Origin: Bacteroidales bacterium
Lineage (GTDB): Bacteria; Bacteroidota; Bacteroidia; Bacteroidales; JAADGE01
Length of the DNA stretch: 11,084 bases
Assembly (NCBI GenBank): GCA_029934265.1
Contig: JAOZMN010000070.1
Location: 1 to 11,084 of the forward strand
Direction of reading: 5' to 3'
Position 1 is the first letter of the stretch; each line of letters begins with the position of its first letter. This document shows positions 1 through 6,988 of the stretch, in pieces. The position numbers and the translations under genes were made by a program. Below the pieces are notes generated by a model that saw only the letters and a list, made by a program, of their open reading frames with translations, did no database searches and was not told the DNA's origin.

Positions 1-1
1 A

Positions 2-517
2 ATTTCAAATCCGAAACGAAAATCTGAATGGCTTACTGTTCGGAAAATATTAAACGAAACATTAAACGAATACAAAGAAATTCATTACGATAAATACGGA
101 AAGCCCTATATAGAAGACAATTATAATATTTCAATTTCACATTCAAAAGAACTCGCCGGAATTTTTTTATCGGAAAGCGATAAAATCGGTTTCGATATAG
201 AAATAGTGTCAGAAAAAATTTTGAGAATTTCACACAAATTTATGTATCCGGAAGAAATACAAAAAATTCCTTCCGAACTCAAAAATAAAATGATACTTAT
301 TAATTGGTCGGCAAAGGAAGCAATTTTTAAGTTGTACGGAAAAGGAAATCTCGATTTTAAGAAAAATATTGAAATTCCTTATTTTGAATTATCGGAAAAA
401 GGAAATTTTAAGGTAATTTTAAAACCGAAAAATGAAAAAATCGAAGTATATATTGCAAAATATCTGTTCTTGAAATTATATAATAACAAAGAATACCTTG
501 CAATAACAATAGATTAA
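2..517 (+). CDS. 4'-phosphopantetheinyl transferase superfamily protein (5' truncated)
   Basis: This enzyme moves the 4'-phosphopantetheine arm of coenzyme A onto a serine of an acyl or peptidyl carrier protein in the cytoplasm, switching the carrier on. The frame is open from the first bases of the window, so the gene begins upstream; 171 codons are visible and, from family length, roughly 35-40 N-terminal residues are missing. Visible family motifs in order are NPKR and EWL near the start, YDKYGKPY, the SISHS segment (nt 134-145), the metal-binding GFDIE (nt 188-202, Asp and Glu ligands) and WSAKEAIFKLYGKG, which carries the third acidic ligand and the conserved lysine. A GTG at 206 could be mistaken for a start, but it lies after the first metal-binding motif and would give a dead protein. 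The gene is followed 81 bp later by a GGGP synthase on the same strand; from memory this pairing recurs in Bacteroidota. The target carrier protein cannot be told from the sequence. Family assignment is firm. Confidence 0.9.
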   Translation: MSNPKRKSEWLTVRKILNETLNEYKEIHYDKYGKPYIEDNYNISISHSKELAGIFLSESDKIGFDIEIVSEKILRISHKFMYPEEIQKIPSELKNKMILINWSAKEAIFKLYGKGNLDFKKNIEIPYFELSEKGNFKVILKPKNEKIEVYIAKYLFLKLYNNKEYLAITID

Positions 518-598
518 GCGATATTACAAAGTAAGCATTTTTACGCATCAACTATTTATATCATAACATGATTATTAAATTCTTGATAACGTATAAAA

Positions 599-1372
599 AT
601 GGCAACTTTGTTTAATATTTTTTACAAACATACGAAGTCGCAGACCAAATTGAAAATCATTAATAATAAAAATAAAAAACAACTTGCCGTTTTATTCGAC
701 CCTGACAAGGTCGATGAAAAATCAGTGCAAAGTATTGCGGAAAAATCACAAAAAAACGGCGTGGATTTTTTCTTGGTCGGAGGAAGCATCATTTCAAATT
801 ATTTAGATAATACAATCAAAAACATCAAAAAAGTTTCAGATTTACCTGTGTACATTTTCCCCGGAAGTCTAATGCAAATTTCCGAATACGCAGACGGAAT
901 TTTATTTATTTCGCTTATTTCAGGAAGAAATCCAGATTTTTTAATTGGTAATCATGTTGTGGTTGCTCCTTTTTTAAAGAAGAGTAAACTTGACATAATT
1001 CCAACCGGATATATGCTTATCGAAGGAGGGAACACTACTTCGGTGGAATACATGAGCAACACAAAACCAATACCGAACAACAAAACCGATATTGCAGTTG
1101 CAACAGCAATGGCAGGAGAATTTTCCGGCAAAAAAATGATTTATGCAGATGCCGGAAGCGGTGCAGGAAAGCCTGTTTCAAAAAAAATGATTAGTGAAAT
1201 AAAAAAAAATATAAATATTCCGTTAATTGTCGGTGGAGGCATTAATACCGACGAAAAACTCAAAAACGCATACTCTGCCGGTGCCGATATTGTAGTTATC
1301 GGAACAGTCATTGAAAAAAACAAAAATATGATAGAAAATTTTTGTAAAATAAAAATCGAATTTAATGTATAA
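599..1372 (+). CDS. Geranylgeranylglyceryl phosphate synthase family (GGGPS/PcrB-like)
   Basis: The family joins a polyprenyl diphosphate to sn-glycerol-1-phosphate through an ether bond, the first committed step of archaeal-type membrane lipids; some bacteria keep homologues. The protein is a 257-residue TIM-barrel. Landmarks: LAVLFDPDK (29-37), FLVGGS (58-63), FPGS (87-90), SGRNPDF (108-114), PTGYMLIEGG (135-144), YADAGSGAG (182-190, the active-site strand; archaeal enzymes have Glu where this has Asp184), VGGGI (211-215) and AGADIVVIGT (227-236). The last two form the phosphate-binding loops. Length and the glycine-rich AGSGAG form match the Bacteroidota/archaeal type rather than short Bacillus PcrB. 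ATG 599 is the first start after an in-frame TAA; there is no Shine-Dalgarno, which is normal for the phylum. The neighbour upstream is a phosphopantetheinyl transferase and a repeat element begins 10 bp after the stop. Prenyl chain length (C20 or C35) and the final lipid cannot be read from the sequence. Confidence 0.9.
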   Translation: MATLFNIFYKHTKSQTKLKIINNKNKKQLAVLFDPDKVDEKSVQSIAEKSQKNGVDFFLVGGSIISNYLDNTIKNIKKVSDLPVYIFPGSLMQISEYADGILFISLISGRNPDFLIGNHVVVAPFLKKSKLDIIPTGYMLIEGGNTTSVEYMSNTKPIPNNKTDIAVATAMAGEFSGKKMIYADAGSGAGKPVSKKMISEIKKNINIPLIVGGGINTDEKLKNAYSAGADIVVIGTVIEKNKNMIENFCKIKIEFNV

Positions 1373-1382
1373 ATACAATCTA

Positions 1383-1491
1383 AAAAGTATATTTTCTCGC
1401 AGTCAGACCCTTCGGGTTTAAAGTAAAAAATTGTAAATCAAACATCTATATTTATTAAATCAAACACTAAGGGTCTTTTTATACCGAACTC
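1383..1491 (+). repeat. Dispersed structured repeat, copy 1
   Basis: This 109-bp stretch matches 10881-10999 in the same orientation at roughly 80 percent by eye, with one 10-bp gap. Longest shared blocks are TGTAAATCAAACAT in the middle and TTATACCGAACTC at the right end. It contains a perfect 8-bp inverted repeat, AGACCCTT (1405-1412) with AAGGGTCT (1469-1476), nested inside GTATA (1387-1391) with TATAC (1480-1484). It lies in the gap between the GGGPS gene and dnaB, starting 10 bp after the GGGPS stop. The right arm runs into TCTTTTT, so it might also serve as a loose terminator for GGGPS, although the enclosed loop of about 56 nt is long for that. No ORF is supported inside. It could be a MITE/REP-like element or a small structured RNA. 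Confidence 0.7.
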
Positions 1492-1535
1492 ATATATAAG
1501 TACCCTTACTAAATTTTTTACACATTTACTTATTT

Positions 1536-1602
1536 GTAACTTGCTAATTAACAAGACTTAGCACAAGTGTGCAAGTAACATAAAACAAAGGTCTAAGACC
1601 TT
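1536..1602 (+). promoter_or_regulatory. Hairpin-rich leader upstream of dnaB
   Basis: Three inverted repeats are packed into 67 bp, ending 16 bp before the dnaB start. GTAACTTGC (1536-1544) pairs with GCAAGTAAC (1571-1579) at eight of nine positions. GCACA (1561-1565) pairs with TGTGC (1568-1572) across two bases and shares its last two bases with the right arm of the first hairpin, so the two cannot both form fully. AAGGTCT (1588-1594) and AGACCTT (1596-1602) are perfect 7-bp arms around a single base; such a tight palindrome suits a protein-binding site better than an RNA hairpin. I could not identify a convincing TAnnTTTG promoter here. A role in dnaB expression is inferred from position only. 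Confidence 0.4.
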
Positions 1603-1618
1603 AAAAAACACCTCACAT

Positions 1619-3148
1619 ATGAAAATGCCAGACCTTCCCAAAACTCAAAACCGAAAACGAAACACATCTGTTTTCGAGCTTAATGAACAATACGGAAAAC
1701 TACCGCCACAAGCGGTTGATATTGAAAAAGCAGTACTCGGTGCTTTAATGCTCGAAAAAGGTAAAGACGTGATAGTCATGGATTTATTAACTACTGAAAG
1801 CTTCTATAATGAAGCACATCAAAAAATATTTCAAGCAATTTTAGAACTTTCAACCGAACACGAACCGATAGATTATCACACAGTTATAGATAAACTTAAA
1901 AAAAATTCCGTTCTCGAAGAAGTCGGAGGACCCGGATATATAGTACAACTTACAACCAGAGTTGCGTCGGCATCACATATTGAATATCATGCTAAAATAA
2001 TAGCACAAAAGCATATACAAAGAGAACTTATACTTTTAAGCTCCGAAATACAGGCACAAGCCTACGATGACAGTATCGACGTAAACGATTTGTTGGAATT
2101 TGCACAACAAGAAGTTTTTGATGTAGCAAGCGGAAACATCAAAAAAGAAACAGAGAGAATAGATACCGTTATCCAAGTCGCAATCGACCTGATAGAAGAA
2201 GCAAGCAAAAGAGAAGACGGTCTGAGCGGAGTTCCTTCAGGTTTTACATCTCTCGACAGAGTAACTTCCGGCTGGCAACGCTCTGATATGGTGATACTTG
2301 CAGCAAGACCGTCCATGGGAAAAACAGCTTTTGTACTTTCTATGGCTCGAAATATGGCAGTTATGCACGATAAGGCAGTTGCATTTTTTTCACTTGAAAT
2401 GGCAGCTATTCAGCTTGTAAATCGTTTAATTTCTTCCGAAACCGAACTCGGAGGCGAAAAAATAAGAAACGGAAACCTCAAAGATTACGAGTGGCAACAA
2501 TTAGAAGACAAAATAAAAGATTTATCCAAAGCAAAAATATTCATAGATGACACTCCGGCAATAAGTCTGTTCGAGCTTCGTTCTAAATGCAGAAAACTGA
2601 AAGTAAAAGAAGACATCGGAATTATAATTATAGATTATCTGCAACTGATGACCGGACCGCCGGAAACAAAGGGAAACAGAGAGCAAGAAGTAAGTACTAT
2701 TTCGAGAGGGTTGAAAGCTATTGCTAAAGAACTTAACTTGCCGATAATTGCACTTTCGCAGTTAAACCGTTCTGTAGAAATGCGTTCCGGCGACAAACGA
2801 CCGCAACTTTCCGACCTAAGAGAGTCCGGTGCAATAGAGCAAGATGCGGATATTGTGATGTTTATACATCGTCCTGAAAAAATGGGAATTACAGAAGATT
2901 CCGAAGGTAATTCAACAGCCGGACTTGCCGAACTTATAATCGCAAAACACAGAAACGGTGCTGTTACAGATGTTCAACTGCGTTTTCGTGAAGAGTTTGC
3001 ACGATTTGAAGAATTGGAAATGTCAGATTTCGGAAGTCTTCCGGATTTTAACGCAAACAACCAACAAAGTGTTACAATGCCTTCAAAAATGAACGAAGAC
3101 CCTTTTGACGAAAAAAATAAAAATATTGAGATTCCTGATGTATTTTAA
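1619..3148 (+). CDS. dnaB: Replicative DNA helicase DnaB
   Basis: DnaB is the hexameric ATP-driven helicase that unwinds DNA 5'-3' at the replication fork and recruits primase. The 509-residue protein has both domains complete. The N-terminal domain starts at LPPQAVDIEKAVLGALM (28-44), typical of the family. The RecA-like C-terminal domain has Walker A ARPSMGKT (229-236), FSLEM with the catalytic Glu260 (257-261), Walker B IIIIDYLQLM (335-344, Asp339), the SQLNRSVE segment (380-387) and QLSDLRESGAIEQDAD (396-411), followed by the HRPE strand. The last 50 or so residues form an acidic, poorly conserved tail, common in this phylum. No intein interrupts the Walker A or H3 region, a frequent site of insertion in DnaB genes. 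The ATG at 1619 gives the usual short basic leader; AUG at codon 3 is an alternative. A hairpin-rich leader lies upstream. Confidence 0.97.
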   Translation: MKMPDLPKTQNRKRNTSVFELNEQYGKLPPQAVDIEKAVLGALMLEKGKDVIVMDLLTTESFYNEAHQKIFQAILELSTEHEPIDYHTVIDKLKKNSVLEEVGGPGYIVQLTTRVASASHIEYHAKIIAQKHIQRELILLSSEIQAQAYDDSIDVNDLLEFAQQEVFDVASGNIKKETERIDTVIQVAIDLIEEASKREDGLSGVPSGFTSLDRVTSGWQRSDMVILAARPSMGKTAFVLSMARNMAVMHDKAVAFFSLEMAAIQLVNRLISSETELGGEKIRNGNLKDYEWQQLEDKIKDLSKAKIFIDDTPAISLFELRSKCRKLKVKEDIGIIIIDYLQLMTGPPETKGNREQEVSTISRGLKAIAKELNLPIIALSQLNRSVEMRSGDKRPQLSDLRESGAIEQDADIVMFIHRPEKMGITEDSEGNSTAGLAELIIAKHRNGAVTDVQLRFREEFARFEELEMSDFGSLPDFNANNQQSVTMPSKMNEDPFDEKNKNIEIPDVF

Positions 3149-3158
3149 ATAACTTTTA

Positions 3159-3189
3159 AAGTTGTAAAATTTTGAAAACTTTACAACTT
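3159..3189 (+). terminator. Possible terminator hairpin after dnaB
   Basis: Perfect 10-bp arms AAGTTGTAAA (3159-3168) and TTTACAACTT (3180-3189) enclose an 11-nt loop, starting 10 bp after the dnaB stop. The stem is AT-rich and lacks an immediate long T-run (the next bases are CATAACTTCAAAATTTTTC), so it may only weaken read-through into the next gene or act in mRNA 3'-end stability. Confidence 0.4.
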
Positions 3190-3228
3190 CATAACTTCAA
3201 AATTTTTCAATTTTAAAATTTAAAAATC

Positions 3229-4482
3229 ATGAAAATATTAAAAACAATAATTTTATTATTACTGACATCACAATTATTTGCGGCACAATTGCTTATACCT
3301 ATGGACGACTCTCAAAAAAATCATCTTAAAGCTTACGGAATAGCTTTTTGGGTACTCGAAAATGATATTGAAATAAATTGGTTGTTGAATTTCAGAGGGG
3401 GCAGTTTTTCGATGGCGGCACTTAAAGATATTCAAAATGAGTGCATTATAAGAGGTGTAAGTTTTGAAGTAATAAGCGATGCACAAATAAATATTATTTA
3501 TAATCAAATCGTAAATCAGGAAGTAAACATGGATAAAGTTAAACTTGAAAAAGCCCCGAAAGTTGCAGTTTACAGTCCGTCCGGTACACAGCCTTGGGAC
3601 GATGCGGTAACAATGGTTTTGGAATATGCCGAAATTCCATATACAAAAATTTACGATGAAGAAGTTATAAACGGAGACCTTTCGAAATACGATTGGCTAC
3701 ATCTTCATCACGAAGATTTTACCGGACAATACGGAAAATTTTACGGCTCGTATCGCCATGCTCCTTGGTATGTGGAAGACAAAAGAAGAGCAGAATCCGA
3801 AGCACAACGTCTCGGTTTTTCAAAAGTTTCGCAACTTAAACTTTTTGTGGCAAAAGAAATTCGGCAATTTGTATTCGGCGGAGGCTTTTTATTTGCAATG
3901 TGTTCGGCAACAGATTCTTACGACATAGCCCTTGCCGCAGAAAAAACAGATATTTGCGGTCCGATGTTCGACGGCGACCCTGCAAAACCGGATTGTCAGA
4001 GCAAACTTGATTATTCACAATCGCTTGCCTTTAAAAATTATAAATTAAGCATGAATCCTTTTGAATACGAATTTTCAGAAATTGATATGACCAGAAAAAG
4101 AAAGGTAAGAAAAGCAGACGATTATTTTACGCTTTTCGACTTCTCCGCAAAATGGGATCCTGTCCCGACAATGCTTTGTCAAAATCATACAAAAATAGTA
4201 AAAGGATTTATGGGACAAACAACTTCTTTCGATAAAAAATTCATAAAATCGAGCGTATTGATAATGGGTGAAAATAAGACCGCCGGCGAAGCAAGATACA
4301 TCCACGGAGAGTTCGGAAAAGGAACTTGGACATTCTATGGCGGACATGACCCCGAAGATTATCAACATTTTGTAGGCGACCCGAAAACAGAACTCAAATT
4401 ATTCCCGAACTCACCGGGATACAGATTGATACTCAATAATATACTGTTTCCCGCCGCAAAGAAAAAAAAATTAAAAACATAG
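3229..4482 (+). CDS. Exported conserved protein with class I GATase-like core
   Basis: The exact function is unknown. The 417-residue protein has a signal peptide (MKILKTIILLLLTSQLFAAQ, cleavage likely after Ala18 or Ala19) and no lipobox, so it should be periplasmic or secreted. A Rossmann/flavodoxin-like core starts at KVAVYSP (111-117). Next come WLHLHHEDF (156-164), a nucleophile-elbow-like GGGFLFAMCSATDS (217-230) with Cys225, WDPVPTMLCQNHT (309-321) and FYGGHDPEDYQH (369-380) with His373. A Cys in a glycine-rich turn followed by a late His is the pattern of class I glutamine-amidotransferase-like proteins. From memory, close homologues across Bacteroidota carry the label 'asparagine synthetase B'. 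This protein lacks both the N-terminal nucleophile Cys2 and the ATP-pyrophosphatase SGGxDS motif of AsnB, and an ATP-using synthetase would not be exported. Placement directly after dnaB is probably conserved synteny rather than a functional link. I am sure the gene is real and exported, not of its substrate. Confidence 0.85.
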   Translation: MKILKTIILLLLTSQLFAAQLLIPMDDSQKNHLKAYGIAFWVLENDIEINWLLNFRGGSFSMAALKDIQNECIIRGVSFEVISDAQINIIYNQIVNQEVNMDKVKLEKAPKVAVYSPSGTQPWDDAVTMVLEYAEIPYTKIYDEEVINGDLSKYDWLHLHHEDFTGQYGKFYGSYRHAPWYVEDKRRAESEAQRLGFSKVSQLKLFVAKEIRQFVFGGGFLFAMCSATDSYDIALAAEKTDICGPMFDGDPAKPDCQSKLDYSQSLAFKNYKLSMNPFEYEFSEIDMTRKRKVRKADDYFTLFDFSAKWDPVPTMLCQNHTKIVKGFMGQTTSFDKKFIKSSVLIMGENKTAGEARYIHGEFGKGTWTFYGGHDPEDYQHFVGDPKTELKLFPNSPGYRLILNNILFPAAKKKKLKT

Positions 4483-4582
4483 AATCTTATTTTAATATAA
4501 TTCCGGTGTGATAATTGTTATTTAACAAAAAAAGTACAGTCTAAATTTCATTTTCAAAACAACAAACACTAACAGCTTATTT

Positions 4583-5941
4583 ATGAATTTTTTCAATAAA
4601 ATTATTTCCGGTTTATTATCCAATATTAAAGACGATAAAACATCATTAGAATATAAAAGAATTAAAACTTTAAGCGTTTTTCTTACTGTTTCGTTTTTTT
4701 TAATAGTTTTAATAGTTGTTAAAACATCTATTATTAGAGGTATAGACAAAACACTTATGTCGGCATTATCTCTTTTCATTATTAGCGTAACTTTAATATT
4801 TATTAAAATCGGAAAAAATAAACTCGCCGAAAATTTTGTTTCTCTGTCGCTGACGGCAGAAATGATATTTGCAATGTTTGCCAATGTAGAAGAGGCTTCT
4901 ATGCCTTATTTCATGACTGCACATTACTACATATTTTTTGTGCTGATTATCTTTACGGCAATGTTTGCCTCTCGATACAGCTTGATAATATCCTCAATCA
5001 TTATTGTAATTACAACAAGCATTATTTTCTTCATAAATAAAGAAAATATACCTGCCGATATTAAAAAAATATCGACAGACGGATATTTTTTATACGAAAT
5101 AATGATTATAATGATTTCAGTATTAAGTATTTTTTTTACAAATTTTATAAATAAAGTTGTCAATGACTTATCCGAAAATTCAAAACAATTAGCGACAAAG
5201 AATACAGGAATGTTGCAAATTATAGAAAAATCGGAAAGAAGCTCGAAAGAACTCGTGCAAGCAAGTGAACAATTTTCTTCTATTTCGCAAGAACTTTCAC
5301 GAGGAGCAAACCAGCAATCGTCTGAAACAGAAGCAATAGCGGCTTCAATACATAATATCCTCGATAGTATTAACTCAAATACGGCAGGTGCAGAAGAAAC
5401 AAGTATAAAATCGAGCAAAGCATCGAAAGAATTAGACCAAAGCAGTAAAGTTATTTTGGAAACCTTAGACTTGGTAAAACAAATTTCTCAAAAAACATCA
5501 ATAATATCCGATATTGCTTTTCAGACCAATATTCTTTCGTTGAATGCCTCCATACAAGCGGCAAAAGCCGGGAAAGCAGGAAAAGGTTTTGCCGTAGTAG
5601 CAGATGAAATAAGAGAGCTTGCAGAAAAAAGCAAAAATGCCTCCGAAGAAATCGAGGAACTAATAGAAACAAGTACTTCTATGACTTCCAAAGCAGATAA
5701 AGCACTCTCAAACAGTCTTAATGAAATTAATGAAATATCGGAATCTACCGAAGTAATTGCAAAAGCAAGCAAAGAACAATTACAAGAAGCCGGTCAAATT
5801 GATAATTCTATAAAACAACTTACCGAACTTACAACTCAAAACTCTGCATCTTCGGAAGAAATGTCCGCTTCTGCGGAAGAATTGTTTGCACAAGCCGAAA
5901 GCCTGAAAGAAATTGTGGAGTATTACAATAAAATAAATTAA
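4583..5941 (+). CDS. Methyl-accepting chemotaxis-type protein with six membrane segments
   Basis: The protein should sit in the inner membrane and pass signals through a cytoplasmic coiled-coil rod to a CheA/CheW-like kinase. Six hydrophobic segments are visible in 452 residues, at about 27-46, 58-76, 82-100, 112-129, 132-151 and 168-189. They are joined by very short loops, so there is no periplasmic ligand domain and no recognisable HAMP. From about 200 to the end lies a heptad-rich MCP signalling domain. Its hairpin tip is at 311-347 (IAFQTNILSLNASIQ, then AGKGFAVVADEIRELA). The tip departs from the classical motif: where E. coli Tsr has Glu385, Arg388 and Glu391, this protein has Gln325, Lys328 and Lys331. 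The C-terminal SASSEEMSASAEEL segment (421-434) looks like a methylation helix; no CheR-docking pentapeptide is present. No che genes are nearby. The stop codon is 10 bp from the stop of convergent murB. The input could be membrane state or a small hydrophobic ligand, which is inference. Confidence 0.88.
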   Translation: MNFFNKIISGLLSNIKDDKTSLEYKRIKTLSVFLTVSFFLIVLIVVKTSIIRGIDKTLMSALSLFIISVTLIFIKIGKNKLAENFVSLSLTAEMIFAMFANVEEASMPYFMTAHYYIFFVLIIFTAMFASRYSLIISSIIIVITTSIIFFINKENIPADIKKISTDGYFLYEIMIIMISVLSIFFTNFINKVVNDLSENSKQLATKNTGMLQIIEKSERSSKELVQASEQFSSISQELSRGANQQSSETEAIAASIHNILDSINSNTAGAEETSIKSSKASKELDQSSKVILETLDLVKQISQKTSIISDIAFQTNILSLNASIQAAKAGKAGKGFAVVADEIRELAEKSKNASEEIEELIETSTSMTSKADKALSNSLNEINEISESTEVIAKASKEQLQEAGQIDNSIKQLTELTTQNSASSEEMSASAEELFAQAESLKEIVEYYNKIN

Positions 5942-5951
5942 GGTCTTCAAT

Positions 5952-6977
5952 TTACTCCCCGACGATAGTAAGCTCCATGTCTAAATTTATACCAAATTTT
6001 TGTTCAACCGCTTTTTGAATTTTACCGGCAAATTCCAAAATTTCTTTGCCGGTTGCCTCCGAGTAATTTACAATTACAAGTGCTTGTTTCTGATAAGTAC
6101 CGACATTTTTTATGCGTTTTCCTTTCCAACCGCACATATCGATAAGTTGTCCTGCTGCAAGTTTTATATTTTCTTCAGAAACAAAATAAGATACCAAGTT
6201 CGGATATTTTTCTTTAAGTTTAATAAAAATTCCCAACCGAATTATCGGATTTTTAAAAAAACTTCCTGCACTCGGAAAATCTTCGGGTAAAGGTAATTTC
6301 GATTTGCGTATTTCGATAATCGAATTACGAATATTTTCAAGATTTATTTCCGAAAATTTTTTAAGATAATTCTTTAAATTTCCATATTCTAACTTAAAAT
6401 CGGGAATTTTAGAAAGCCTGAAATATACATTTATAACAATATATTTATTTTTAAATTCATTTTTAAAAATACTATCCCTGTAAGCAAATTTACACTCTTT
6501 ATTTGAAAATATTTTAACATTTCCGGTAGCAATTTCAATCGTTTCAACTTTATGAATTATATCTTTTGCTTCCACGCCGTAAGCTCCGACATTCTGAACA
6601 GGGCTTGCCCCTACCCTGCCCGGAATATATGACATATTTTCCGCTCCGTAATAATTATTCTTAACGCAGAAATCAATAAAATCGTCCCAATTCTCACCGG
6701 CTCCGACTTTTAAATAAATTTCAGTTTGAGTTTCCTTATATTTTTGAATATTTTTTATCGAAACTTCAATTACAAGTCCGTTAAAATCGGAAGTAAACAA
6801 CAAATTACTGCCCCCGCCGATTATAAAAACAGGAAGTTTATTATATTTTTGAGAAAGGATTATTTCTTTGAGTTCCGGCAGTGTTCCTGCACTTACAAAA
6901 AATCTTGCTTTTACATTAATATTAAAAGTATTGTACTTTTTAAGATTTTTATTCTCGATTATTTTATAATAGTTCAT
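5952..6977 (-). CDS. murB: UDP-N-acetylenolpyruvoylglucosamine reductase MurB
   Basis: MurB reduces UDP-GlcNAc-enolpyruvate to UDP-N-acetylmuramate using NADPH and FAD, the second committed step of peptidoglycan precursor synthesis, in the cytoplasm. The 341-residue length fits the E. coli (type I) class, and the long C-terminal substrate-loop region carrying the type I tyrosine segment is present. FAD-binding motifs are GGGSNLL (54-60) and IPGRVGASPVQNVGAYG (118-134); the latter has Arg121 where many MurB proteins have Thr or Ser. YRDSIFK (166-172) follows. Catalytic residues by analogy with E. coli Ser229 and Glu325 are Ser239 in SAGSFFKNP and Glu335 in LDMELTIVG near the end. It lies 11 bp downstream of a SiaB-like gene on the same strand and is probably cotranscribed with it. 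The 10-bp convergent gap to the chemotaxis-type gene holds no terminator hairpin. Confidence 0.96.
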   Translation of the reverse strand: MNYYKIIENKNLKKYNTFNINVKARFFVSAGTLPELKEIILSQKYNKLPVFIIGGGSNLLFTSDFNGLVIEVSIKNIQKYKETQTEIYLKVGAGENWDDFIDFCVKNNYYGAENMSYIPGRVGASPVQNVGAYGVEAKDIIHKVETIEIATGNVKIFSNKECKFAYRDSIFKNEFKNKYIVINVYFRLSKIPDFKLEYGNLKNYLKKFSEINLENIRNSIIEIRKSKLPLPEDFPSAGSFFKNPIIRLGIFIKLKEKYPNLVSYFVSEENIKLAAGQLIDMCGWKGKRIKNVGTYQKQALVIVNYSEATGKEILEFAGKIQKAVEQKFGINLDMELTIVGE

Positions 6978-6988
6978 TTATATAAAAA

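Noticed and set aside
206..517. A separate 103-codon gene starting at GTG 206
   Set aside because: The frame is open from base 2 and the upstream part carries SISHS and the metal-binding GFDIE motif of the same enzyme, so this is an internal codon of the truncated gene.
3229..4482. Asparagine synthetase (AsnB)
   Set aside because: There is a signal peptide, no Cys2 N-terminal nucleophile and no ATP-pyrophosphatase SGGxDS motif; length and motifs do not fit.
4542..4549. TAAATTTC as a promoter for the chemotaxis-type gene
   Set aside because: It misses the final G of TAnnTTTG, and the nearest TTG upstream is at a poor spacing of 24 bp.
4522..4884. Antisense ORF of 120 codons on the minus strand
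   Set aside because: It overlaps the membrane part of the chemotaxis-type gene on the other strand; its apparent character mirrors that gene's codons.
4927..5418. Antisense ORF of 163 codons on the minus strand
   Set aside because: It lies wholly opposite the chemotaxis-type gene, has no recognisable motif and a shadow-type composition; the plus-strand frame is clearly coding.
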